A DNA stretch of 6,355 nt from Pseudomonadota bacterium (GTDB taxonomy: Bacteria; Pseudomonadota; Alphaproteobacteria; Sphingomonadales; SMXR01), in contig JACZYI010000114.1 of NCBI GenBank assembly GCA_022571175.1, positions 1 to 6,355 of the forward strand. The letters are read 5' to 3'. The position numbers were made by a program, and so were the translations under genes. Positions 1 through 6,099 of the stretch are shown one piece after another. The notes under the pieces were generated by a model. That model was not told the origin of the DNA. It made no database searches and was given only the letters and a program-made list of their open reading frames with translations. Position 1 is the first letter of the stretch; each line of letters starts with the position of its first letter.

Positions 1-1014
1 ACCACTGGCTGGCAACCACAGCATCTGCTCTTGAAGGGCTCTGATGGCAAGATCCGGGGCATTGTTCCCCTTTATTCCAAATCCCATTCCATGGGTGAAT
101 ATGTGTTCGATCAGGGCTGGGCGCACGCCTATGAGGAAGCCGGTGGCCGTTATTATCCCAAACTGCAATCTTCCATTCCCTTCACGCCCGTCACTGGTCC
201 CCGCTTGATGGCAAACCCGAAGGGCGGACCGCCACCGCTGGTGGAAATGGCCGAAGCCATAAAGACCCTGGCCCAAAACCGGCAAATCACAAATGCGCAC
301 GCCACATTTATTAGCCAGCGTGACGCCAACGCTTTTGCCGGGCGGGGTTTCCTGCTTCGGCACGGATTGCAATATCACTGGATCAATCGTGGTTATGCAA
401 CCTTTGATGAATTTCTGGACGCCCTCACATCCCGCAAACGCAAGATGATTAAACGCGAACGGCGTGATGCCTTGAGCGAGGGTATTGAAATCGAACATTT
501 TACCGGCAGCGATTTACGCGAAACGCACTGGGACCATTTCTATGCTTTCTATCTGGAGACAGGAAACCGGAAATGGGGCGCCCCTTACCTGACCCGCAAC
601 TTTTTTTCATTGATCGGGGAAAGCATGGCCGATCAGATTCTCCTGCTACTGGCCAAACGTGACGGTAAATTCATCGCCGGCGCGCTTAATTTTATCGGGC
701 CAGAGACAATTTTTGGCCGATATTGGGGAGCGATTGAGCACCACCGGTTTTTGCATTTTGAACTGGCTTATTATCAGGCCATAGAATACGCCATCAATAA
801 CAGTCTCAAGTCGGTAGAGGCCGGTGCGCAGGGAGAGCACAAGATTGCCAGGGGTTATGAACCCGTACCAACCCTTTCGGCCCATTATATTGCCGAGCCA
901 TCATTAAAATCGGCGATTGAGCGTTTTCTTAAGGAGGAAAAAAATCTTATTCGGCACGAGCGCGAATTCCTGTGCGATCTCTCGCCCTATAAAACGGAAA
1001 AATCGGAGGATTAG
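1..1014 (+). CDS. FemAB/GNAT-like acyltransferase of the COG3146 (DUF482) family, 5'-truncated by the window edge
   Basis: The frame is open from base 1 and stops with TAG at 1012-1014, giving 337 visible residues. A TTG at 31 could be read as a start, but the ten codons before it (TTGWQPQHLL) already fit the conserved family N-region, so the gene begins outside the window. From memory of full-length relatives (about 380-400 residues), roughly 50 residues are missing. Family-typical blocks, numbered from the first visible residue, are KSHSMGEYVFDQGWA (27-41), YYPKLQ followed by FTPVTGPRL (51-69), the basic SRKRK segment (144-148), GRYWG (239-243), FHFELAYYQ near 251-259, and EAGAQGEHKIARGYEP (273-288). 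The family is often labelled 'peptidogalycan biosynthesis/recognition' and belongs to the GNAT/FemAB fold group, but its substrate is not established. No signal peptide or membrane segment is visible; it is probably cytoplasmic. It converges on clpA and the two stop codons overlap. Family assignment is firm; the reaction is unknown. Confidence 0.88.
   Translation, partial: TTGWQPQHLLLKGSDGKIRGIVPLYSKSHSMGEYVFDQGWAHAYEEAGGRYYPKLQSSIPFTPVTGPRLMANPKGGPPPLVEMAEAIKTLAQNRQITNAHATFISQRDANAFAGRGFLLRHGLQYHWINRGYATFDEFLDALTSRKRKMIKRERRDALSEGIEIEHFTGSDLRETHWDHFYAFYLETGNRKWGAPYLTRNFFSLIGESMADQILLLLAKRDGKFIAGALNFIGPETIFGRYWGAIEHHRFLHFELAYYQAIEYAINNSLKSVEAGAQGEHKIARGYEPVPTLSAHYIAEPSLKSAIERFLKEEKNLIRHEREFLCDLSPYKTEKSED
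938..967 (-). terminator. Candidate intrinsic terminator of clpS-clpA, inside the convergent gene
   Basis: Read on the - strand, ATTCG and CGAAT (+ strand 963-967 and 949-953) pair. Two further G-C pairs form inside if one C is bulged, leaving a TCGT loop. Four bases later comes a run of seven T (complement of A at 938-944). The hairpin begins about 44 bases past the clpA TAA. The stem is short and bulged, so this is only a plausible terminator. It lies wholly within the coding sequence of the + strand gene. Confidence 0.33.
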
Positions 1015-3383
1015 CGGACTTCTTGTTCAGTCTTTTTGGTCTTTGATTTGGAGACCTCTGTTTTGGCGGTTTTTGATTTGGAGGTTTTGCTCTTTTTGGC
1101 CGGGGCGGCCGCGGTGATTTCAAAAGAGGGTTTTTTATCTGTGATGTGAACCACCACTTCGCCGCCCTTTTTCAAGCTTCCGAATAACAGCTCATCCGCC
1201 AGCGGTGTTTTGATATATTCCTGAATGACCCGCGCCAGCGGTCTGGCACCAAACTGCCGGTCATAACCTTTGATTGCCAGCCACCGTTTGGCCTTATCAT
1301 CAAAGCTGATGTGGACATTTCGCTCGCCCAGTTGCATTTCCAGTTCCAGAATGAATTTCTCCACCACTTTGGCCACAATCTCGGGCGGCAAATATTCAAA
1401 GCCGATAATAGCATCAAGCCGGTTTCTAAATTCCGGTGAAAAGGCCCGCTTGATGGCCTCTGCATCTTCACCATCCCGCGTGACACGGCCAAAACCGATC
1501 GCGGTTTTTGCCAGCTCGGCTGCACCAGCGTTGGTGGTCATGATCAAGACCACGTTCCGGAAATCCACTTCCTTGCCCTGGTGGTCGGTCAACACGCCGT
1601 TATCCATCACCTGCAACAAAATATTGTAAAGATCGGGATGGGCTTTCTCTATTTCATCAAGCAGCAGGACCGAATGAGGATGCTGGTCGATGGCATCGGT
1701 CAAAAGTCCCCCCTGATCGAACCCCACATAGCCGGGCGGGGCACCGATTAATCTGGAAACAGAGTGGCGCTCCATATATTCGGACATATCGAAGCGGTGC
1801 AGTTCAACCCCCAGAGTAAAGGCCAACTGGCGCGCCACTTCGGTCTTGCCCACACCGGTCGGGCCTGAAAAGATATAACTGCCAATCGGTTTGTTGGGCT
1901 CACGCAATCCAGCCCGGGACAGCTTGATGGAAGCAGCCAGAGCCTCAATCGCCTTGTCTTGGCCGAACACTACCCGCTTCAGATCATCGGCCAGCGAAGC
2001 CATCACCCGGGCATCATCCTTGGAAACAGATTTCGGAGGAATTCGGGCGATGATGGCGACCACATCTACCACATCCCTGACACCGATAAGCTTTTTGCGC
2101 TTGGAGGGCGGGGCAAGCATCTGTGCGGCTCCAACCTCGTCAATAACGTCAATCGCCTTATCGGGCAATTTGCGATCATTGATATAGCGGGCGGAGAGAT
2201 CAACCGCTGCCTTGATGGCCTCATTGGTATATCTGAGATTATGATGCTTTTCGTAATATGGCTTGAGCCCCTGCAGAATTTTAATGCTTTCGGCCTTTGA
2301 GGGTTCCGCAATATCAATTTTCTGAAATCGTCTGAGAAGTGCGCGGTCTTTTTCAAAATGAGCCCGGAATTCCTTATAAGTGGTCGAGCCCATGCAACGA
2401 ATATTGCCCGAAGCAAGAGCAGGCTTCAAAAGATTTGAAGCATCCATGGTCCCGCCCGAGGTGGCACCGGCTCCGATGATAGTGTGTATTTCATCAATAA
2501 ACAGGATAGCGCCATCCATGTCCTCAAGTTCTTTAATCACGGCTTTGAGCCGTTCTTCAAAATCGCCCCGATATCGCGTGCCCGCCAGGAGCGACCCCAT
2601 ATCAAGCGTGAAGATAACAGAACCCTTCAAGACTTCCGGCGCTTCCCCATTAAAAATCTTGAGCGCTAAACCTTCTGCCATTGCGGTTTTACCAACGCCG
2701 GGATCTCCCACAAACAGAGGATTGTTTTTGGAGCGACGGCATAAAATCTGAACCGCCCGGTTCAATTCTGCCTTGCGCCCGATCAGAGGATCAATCTGGC
2801 CCCGTTTGGCCTTATCGTGTAAATTAATGCAATAGCTTTCAAGAGCGCTGGCTTTTTTTCCTTCACCCTCTTCGCTCTCATCCCCATCTTCCCGTTCTTC
2901 GTCTTCTGCCCCCTTGATACGTTTGGCCTGGCTCAGGCCCGGCGTTTTGGCCACGCCATGGCTGATGTAACTGACCGCATCCAGACGGCTCATTTCCTGG
3001 CTTTGCAAAAAATAAACCGCATAGCTTTCCCGCTCGGAAAAAAGAGCGACCAGCACGCTGGCACCGTTGGTCTCCTCGCGCCCGGAGCTCTGCACATGCA
3101 AGATGGCCCGCTGAATGACCCGTTGAAACCCTGCAGTGGGGGAGGCCTCCAGGTCCGCGTCTTCAAGTTTAATATTTTCCAGAGCCTCATCCAGATACCG
3201 GGTGAGATCAGCCCGCAACCGGTCAAGCTCCACATCACATGCTCTCAGGACCGAGGCGGCATCCTGATCATCGGTCAGACTCAGAAGCAGATGTTCAAGC
3301 GTGGCAAATTCATGCCGCCGACCATTGGCCGCAGCCAAGGCACGGTGCAGGGTTTGTTCAAGTTTTGGCGAAATACTTGGCAT
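1011..3383 (-). CDS. clpA: ATP-dependent Clp protease ATP-binding subunit ClpA
   Basis: ClpA is the cytoplasmic AAA+ unfoldase that threads substrates, including those delivered by ClpS, into the ClpP peptidase. The product is 790 residues. Domains in order: an N-domain at about 1-145 (MPSISPKLEQTLHRAL start, HEFATLEHLLL at 24-34); an acidic linker at 159-175; D1 with Walker A GDPGVGKT (226-233), Walker B ILFIDE (293-298) and arginines 351-352; D2 with Walker A GPTGVGKT (507-514), Walker B VLLLDE (572-577), TTNAG (616-620), FRNRLD (652-657) and sensor-2 GARPL (712-716). There is no ClpB-type coiled-coil insertion. The ClpP-docking loop reads IGF (629-631), where E. coli has IGL. The end is a Lys/Ser/Thr-rich tail (about 762-790) with a 10-residue repeat. 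The start is the ATG at 3383, because homology begins there; a longer in-frame GTG at 3428 overlaps clpS and adds nonconserved residues. The Shine-Dalgarno candidate AGAAAGGG (3399-3406) sits 15 bases from this ATG, unusually far. clpS ends 23 bases upstream. Confidence 0.97.
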   Translation of the reverse strand: MPSISPKLEQTLHRALAAANGRRHEFATLEHLLLSLTDDQDAASVLRACDVELDRLRADLTRYLDEALENIKLEDADLEASPTAGFQRVIQRAILHVQSSGREETNGASVLVALFSERESYAVYFLQSQEMSRLDAVSYISHGVAKTPGLSQAKRIKGAEDEEREDGDESEEGEGKKASALESYCINLHDKAKRGQIDPLIGRKAELNRAVQILCRRSKNNPLFVGDPGVGKTAMAEGLALKIFNGEAPEVLKGSVIFTLDMGSLLAGTRYRGDFEERLKAVIKELEDMDGAILFIDEIHTIIGAGATSGGTMDASNLLKPALASGNIRCMGSTTYKEFRAHFEKDRALLRRFQKIDIAEPSKAESIKILQGLKPYYEKHHNLRYTNEAIKAAVDLSARYINDRKLPDKAIDVIDEVGAAQMLAPPSKRKKLIGVRDVVDVVAIIARIPPKSVSKDDARVMASLADDLKRVVFGQDKAIEALAASIKLSRAGLREPNKPIGSYIFSGPTGVGKTEVARQLAFTLGVELHRFDMSEYMERHSVSRLIGAPPGYVGFDQGGLLTDAIDQHPHSVLLLDEIEKAHPDLYNILLQVMDNGVLTDHQGKEVDFRNVVLIMTTNAGAAELAKTAIGFGRVTRDGEDAEAIKRAFSPEFRNRLDAIIGFEYLPPEIVAKVVEKFILELEMQLGERNVHISFDDKAKRWLAIKGYDRQFGARPLARVIQEYIKTPLADELLFGSLKKGGEVVVHITDKKPSFEITAAAPAKKSKTSKSKTAKTEVSKSKTKKTEQEVR
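1023..1082 (-). repeat. Two-copy 30-bp tandem repeat encoding the ClpA lysine-rich tail
   Basis: Bases 1053-1082 encode SKSKTAKTEV and bases 1023-1052 encode SKSKTKKTEQ, two imperfect 10-residue units in a row (ClpA residues 768-787). On the + strand the shared core GATTTGGAG recurs at 1045-1053 and 1075-1083, exactly 30 bases apart. The unit is a multiple of three, so copy-number change would keep the frame. Confidence 0.8.
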
Positions 3384-3406
3384 AATAAATGAGTATAGCC
3401 CTTTCT

Positions 3407-3769
3407 TCAGGCTTCTTCCAATGTGCACTCCAGAGGGTGCTGGTTTTTACGGGCGTAATCTATAACCAGAGCCATTTTGGTCTCGGCCACCTCATAGCTG
3501 TAGATACCGCAGATACCAACGCCTTTTTGATGAACATGGAGCATGACGCTGGTTGCATCCTCAATTCCCATGCGAAAAATCTTTTGCAGCACTTCAATTA
3601 CAAACTCCATGGGCGTGTAATCATCATTCAGAAGAAGCACCTTGTAAGACGCCGGTTTTTTGGTCTTGGGTCGGGTTTGCGTCAGGATACCGGTTCCAGC
3701 ACCCTCTCCATCATTCTCATCCTGATCATTATTCATTTTGGTCGCTTCAGACATTTCACACTCGCTCAT
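3407..3769 (-). CDS. clpS: ATP-dependent Clp protease adaptor ClpS
   Basis: ClpS binds proteins with N-degrons (large hydrophobic N-terminal residues) and hands them to the ClpA N-domain. The product is 120 residues: a hydrophilic, probably disordered N-terminal extension of about 40 residues, then the ClpS core. The substrate-pocket signature LLNDDYTPMEFVIEVLQ (46-62) contains N48, D49, D50, T52 and M54. The pocket histidine that corresponds to E. coli H66 appears to be H80, in MLHVHQKG. The core continues with CGIYSYEVAETK (87-98) and ends HPLECTLEEA, as in the family. The ATG at 3769 has a GGAG (3781-3784) 11 bases upstream. In-frame ATGs at 3754 and 3736 would only shorten the variable extension and cannot be excluded. 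clpA follows after 23 bases, so the two are almost certainly co-transcribed. A promoter candidate lies just upstream. Confidence 0.97.
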   Translation of the reverse strand: MSECEMSEATKMNNDQDENDGEGAGTGILTQTRPKTKKPASYKVLLLNDDYTPMEFVIEVLQKIFRMGIEDATSVMLHVHQKGVGICGIYSYEVAETKMALVIDYARKNQHPLECTLEEA

Positions 3770-3790
3770 TCAGCCCGTGTCTCCGAGAGT

Positions 3791-3799
3791 ATTATAGCA
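3791..3799 (-). promoter_or_regulatory. Extended -10 promoter candidate for clpS-clpA
   Basis: The - strand reads TGCTATAAT, a perfect TATAAT -10 box (3791-3796) with an extended TG motif (3797-3799). No good -35 lies at 16-18 bp: the hexamer at 17 bp is TGATTC. A TTGATG occurs, but 21 bp away (3818-3823), so this would be an extended -10 type. Transcription would start near 3783-3786, leaving a leader of only about 15 bases with the GGAG at or near the 5' end. It lies in the 95-base gap between the mutase gene and clpS. Confidence 0.5.
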
Positions 3800-3827
3800 C
3801 AGAGCTTTATAGGGAATCATCAACAAG

Positions 3828-3838
3828 CCAATAATTGG
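3828..3838. repeat. Short palindrome CCAATAATTGG upstream of the clpS promoter
   Basis: The arms CCAAT and ATTGG are perfectly complementary around one central base. The site is centred about 40 bp upstream of the TATAAT box, a place where an activator could bind. No T-tract follows it on either strand, so it does not look like a terminator. I do not recognise a specific regulator, and a palindrome of this size can occur by chance. Confidence 0.25.
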
Positions 3839-3864
3839 GTGCAGATTATGCCAAATTCAAGGCG

Positions 3865-5244
3865 TTATAATTCTGGCGGCGGCTCAATTTCAGAAGATTT
3901 CAAGATCGCAACCAGTTGCGCTTTGATGCGCAACAAGGTCGCCTCGTCAGGCCCCTCACAGCGGGCCACCAGCGATGGTTGGGTGTTCGAGGCTCTAAGA
4001 AGCCACCAGCCCCCCTCTGTTTTCACCCGAACGCCATCCAGGGTGGACATATCCGCACCACTTGAGGTCAATCGCTCGGTAACCTCCTCAATTACCTGAA
4101 ATTTTCGCTCATCGGCACAATCAAAGCGAATTTCAGGAGTGCTGACAAAAGCCGGTAACTGATCTTTCAGTTGACCCAAAGTTTTGCCCGAGGCAGCCAC
4201 AACATTCATCAGCCGGAGGGCAGCATAGAGGGCATCATCATATCCATAATAGCGGTCAGCGAAAAAAATATGCCCGCTCATTTCACCAGCAAGCGGCGCC
4301 TTTTCCTCTTTCATTTTTGCTTTGATCAGTGAATGACCCGTTTTCCACATGATCGCACGCCCACCAAGTTCTTCAATTCGGTCAAACATACCCTGCCCGG
4401 CCTTCACATCAGCAATGATCGGAGCGCCCGGAAAATTGCCGAGCACGTCTTCAGCCAGTATGGCCAGCAACTCATCCCCCCAGACCACCCGACCGTTTTC
4501 GTCAACCGCCCCTATCCTGTCGCCATCGCCATCGAATCCTACGCCAAAGTCCAGTTTTTCACTGAGTACCAGTTCCTTTAATTGTTCGAGATTGGCCTCC
4601 ACTGTCGGATCGGGATGGTGAGCCGGAAAAGTTCCGTCTATTTCTTCGTTGATGAGCAAGTGCCTGCCAGGAAGACGTGTGGTGACCGCTTTTACCAGAT
4701 CACCGGACGCTCCGTTTGCCGGGTCCCAGCCCACTGACAGATTTTTTTCGCTCACTTCTTGCAACAGCCGGTCCACAAATGTCTCAAATATGGAATGTTC
4801 CACCAACTGGCCGGCGCTGTCATTTTCAACAATGTCACCAGAGGACGCCATCTGGCCGAGCGCACGAATAGCCTCGCCATGAAGGCTGTCCGTACCCAGC
4901 ATCAATTTGAAGCCATTATATTCAGGCGGGTTATGGGAGCCGGTTATCATCACGCCGCCGTCCGCGTTCAAACTATGAACCGCAAAGGAGGTCATGGGCG
5001 TGGGACCAAGGCCAATCCGGAAAACCTTCAAACCTGTGGATTTCAGACCCTCGGCCATTGAGGATTCGAGATCTGGGGATGACAGTCGGCCATCATAGCC
5101 AACCACCACATCAGTCCCACCGTCTCGCACAATCAGGGTTCCCAATGACTTGCCGACCCAAAGGGCGTCTTCCCCGGTCAGGGTGTCCCCAAAGATGCCG
5201 CGGATGTCATACTCCCGCAAGATACTGGCATGAAAATTATGCAC
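3865..5244 (-). CDS. manB: Phosphomannomutase/phosphoglucomutase (alpha-D-phosphohexomutase family)
   Basis: The enzyme interconverts hexose 6-phosphates and 1-phosphates (mannose and/or glucose) through a phosphoserine and a bisphosphate intermediate, supplying sugar nucleotides for LPS, capsule or other glycans in the cytoplasm. The product is 459 residues, about the length of Pseudomonas AlgC (463). The four active-site elements appear in order: the phosphoserine loop TGSHNPPEYNG (101-111, S103); the metal-binding loop DGDGDR (238-243); the sugar-binding loop GEMSGH (320-325); and the C-terminal phosphate-binding loop RASNTQPSLVAR (417-428), closest to the PMM/PGM subgroup. The opening REYDIRGIFG (10-19) is also typical. 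The start is GTG at 5242-5244, preceded by AAAGGA at a spacing of 5. The upstream DnaJ gene ends 83 bases before it and clpS starts 95 bases after it, so it may share the upstream transcript. Enzyme class is firm; substrate preference (hence manB, algC or pgm) cannot be decided here. Confidence 0.93.
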   Translation of the reverse strand: MHNFHASILREYDIRGIFGDTLTGEDALWVGKSLGTLIVRDGGTDVVVGYDGRLSSPDLESSMAEGLKSTGLKVFRIGLGPTPMTSFAVHSLNADGGVMITGSHNPPEYNGFKLMLGTDSLHGEAIRALGQMASSGDIVENDSAGQLVEHSIFETFVDRLLQEVSEKNLSVGWDPANGASGDLVKAVTTRLPGRHLLINEEIDGTFPAHHPDPTVEANLEQLKELVLSEKLDFGVGFDGDGDRIGAVDENGRVVWGDELLAILAEDVLGNFPGAPIIADVKAGQGMFDRIEELGGRAIMWKTGHSLIKAKMKEEKAPLAGEMSGHIFFADRYYGYDDALYAALRLMNVVAASGKTLGQLKDQLPAFVSTPEIRFDCADERKFQVIEEVTERLTSSGADMSTLDGVRVKTEGGWWLLRASNTQPSLVARCEGPDEATLLRIKAQLVAILKSSEIEPPPEL

Positions 5245-5245
5245 T

Positions 5246-5314
5246 CTGGTCCTTTCGGTTTTTGTGGAGATATTTTTGGAACAATTAAGGCTTTCATTAG
5301 CAAATTCGGACCAG
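5246..5314 (-). promoter_or_regulatory. Inverted repeat in the phosphohexomutase leader overlapping its ribosome binding site
   Basis: In the transcript, CTGGTCC (+ 5308-5314) could pair with GGACCAG (+ 5246-5252), a perfect 7-bp stem enclosing about 55 bases. The downstream arm contains the GGA of the AAAGGA Shine-Dalgarno (+ 5250-5255), five bases before the GTG start, so pairing would hide it. A 7-bp match at this distance is not rare by chance, so regulation is only a possibility. I find no convincing promoter in this 83-base gap. Confidence 0.22.
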
Positions 5315-5327
5315 CAGGAAAAGGGGC

Positions 5328-6071
5328 CTATTTGCCCAAAAGCAACTCTTTGGCCTGATTGATTTTGGAAGCAAGATAGTCGCTGCCGCCCTGGTCGGGG
5401 TGAAATTTAAGCATCAATTTTTTATGGGCGGTTTTTATTTCATCTTCGCTTGCTCCGGCATTGAGGCCAAGCACCCGGTAGGCGTCTTTATAAGTCAACG
5501 GGCCGCCCGTGTCCGCACTTCTGCTTTTCGCCCCCGCCGGAGGGCCGTCATATCTTTGACGCCAATCAGGAGCAGCGTGGCGATCCAGATAGGTTTCCAG
5601 CAAGCGCGCCCCTTCTCCATCCACCGAGAGTAACTCCTCCAACAGCCGGAAAAGGTCAGCTTCGTCCATTTCGGAAATTTTCTTTCCCTGAAAGTGACCT
5701 TGCAAAACCTCGCCATCAAGCGAGGCGGACCTGTGATCCAGAAACATGGATAGATGAGAAGTGCGCACCTCGGAGGAGGAGGGATCCCCGCTACTGGTCT
5801 GGCCCGGGCCACGCCCCATCCAGTCGCGCGCACCCTGGTAGATTTTGAAGGCCTTGCGATAACGCCGATAAACCGTAATCGCCATAATGGCACTTGGCAG
5901 TGCCGCCAGGAAACGCCCGGTCGCCAAAAGTAAAATCGTCAGCACCAAAAGTAAAATTGCCGAGAATGCGCCGAACATCTTTTTGACATTTTCTGCGGTG
6001 GTATGGGCGAGCCAATTTATCACCAGCAATGAAAGCGCCAGAATGGCAAGACCCAACAGAAAAAATAACAC
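5328..6071 (-). CDS. Membrane-anchored DnaJ-domain protein, Pam18/Tim14-like
   Basis: The protein has 247 residues. The N-terminus carries two hydrophobic segments, about 2-20 and 36-54 (the second Leu-rich and possibly extending towards 67), followed by a basic stretch YRRYRKAFK (68-76), so it should sit in the inner membrane with the C-terminus in the cytoplasm. A hydrophilic linker leads to a helical middle region (about 130-175) and a C-terminal J domain (about 193-247) that includes the catalytic HPD tripeptide (224-226). The sequence HPDQGGSDYLASKINQAK (224-241) closely resembles the end of the J domain of mitochondrial Pam18/Tim14. There is no Gly/Phe region or zinc finger, so it is a type III J protein, expected to stimulate the ATPase of a DnaK partner at the membrane. 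The start is GTG at 6069-6071, with GGGGA about eight bases upstream. The VWA gene ends 24 bases upstream, suggesting co-transcription. Family is firm; the client is unknown. Confidence 0.9.
   Translation of the reverse strand: MLFFLLGLAILALSLLVINWLAHTTAENVKKMFGAFSAILLLVLTILLLATGRFLAALPSAIMAITVYRRYRKAFKIYQGARDWMGRGPGQTSSGDPSSSEVRTSHLSMFLDHRSASLDGEVLQGHFQGKKISEMDEADLFRLLEELLSVDGEGARLLETYLDRHAAPDWRQRYDGPPAGAKSRSADTGGPLTYKDAYRVLGLNAGASEDEIKTAHKKLMLKFHPDQGGSDYLASKINQAKELLLGK
5924..5957 (-). repeat. Direct repeat within the second membrane segment of the DnaJ-domain gene
   Basis: The 13-mer CCAAAAGTAAAAT occurs at 5924-5936 and again at 5945-5957, a 21-base period equal to seven codons. It encodes the Leu-rich stretch around residues 39-50 (ILLLVLTILLLA). 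It could reflect a small in-frame duplication, or just low-complexity leucine codons. Confidence 0.55.
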
Positions 6072-6099
6072 CTGATATTCCCCGATATATTTATATCAG
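6072..6099 (-). promoter_or_regulatory. Hairpin around the ribosome binding site between the VWA and DnaJ genes
   Basis: In the transcript CTGATAT (+ 6093-6099) can pair with ATATCAG (+ 6072-6078), a perfect 7-bp stem with a 14-base loop. The TGA stop of the upstream gene lies in the 5' arm, the GGGGA Shine-Dalgarno in the loop, and the GTG start of the DnaJ gene directly follows the 3' arm. The structure thus occupies the whole intergenic gap. The stem is A/T-rich and weak. The placement would suit translational coupling, since a ribosome ending the upstream gene would melt it; this is inference. Confidence 0.35.

Noticed and set aside
1038..1064. Hairpin GGTCT/AGACC as an intrinsic terminator for the + strand gene
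   Set aside because: The stem is 5-6 bp and A/T-tolerant, and the following tract TCTGTTTT is interrupted, so I do not list it as a feature; it is mentioned only as a possibility at the convergent junction.
1099..1136. GGCC-rich inverted repeat followed by TTTTTT at 1131 as a + strand terminator
   Set aside because: About 20 unpaired bases separate the GGCC hairpin from the T run, and the sequence is explained by Ala/Pro/Lys codons of ClpA.
2958..3392. 144-codon open frame on the + strand
   Set aside because: It is the antisense shadow of the ClpA N-domain coding region, with no family signature.
3384..3428. Longer ClpA reading frame beginning at a GTG at 3428
   Set aside because: The extra 15 residues are not part of the ClpA N-domain, the frame would overlap the end of clpS, and the family start MPSISPKLEQ begins at the ATG at 3383.
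3830..3885. Terminator after the mutase gene
   Set aside because: The GCCAGA/ATTTGGC pairing needs a wobble, has a long loop and is followed by ATAATCTGC with no T run.
3389..4099. 236-codon open frame on the + strand
   Set aside because: It is antisense to clpS and to the 3' end of the mutase gene, both unmistakable, and its translation shows no recognisable domain.
5324..5337. GGGC/GCCC hairpin at the end of the DnaJ-domain gene followed by CTTTT
   Set aside because: The stem is only 4 bp and the T tract is short, so read-through into the mutase gene is more likely than termination.
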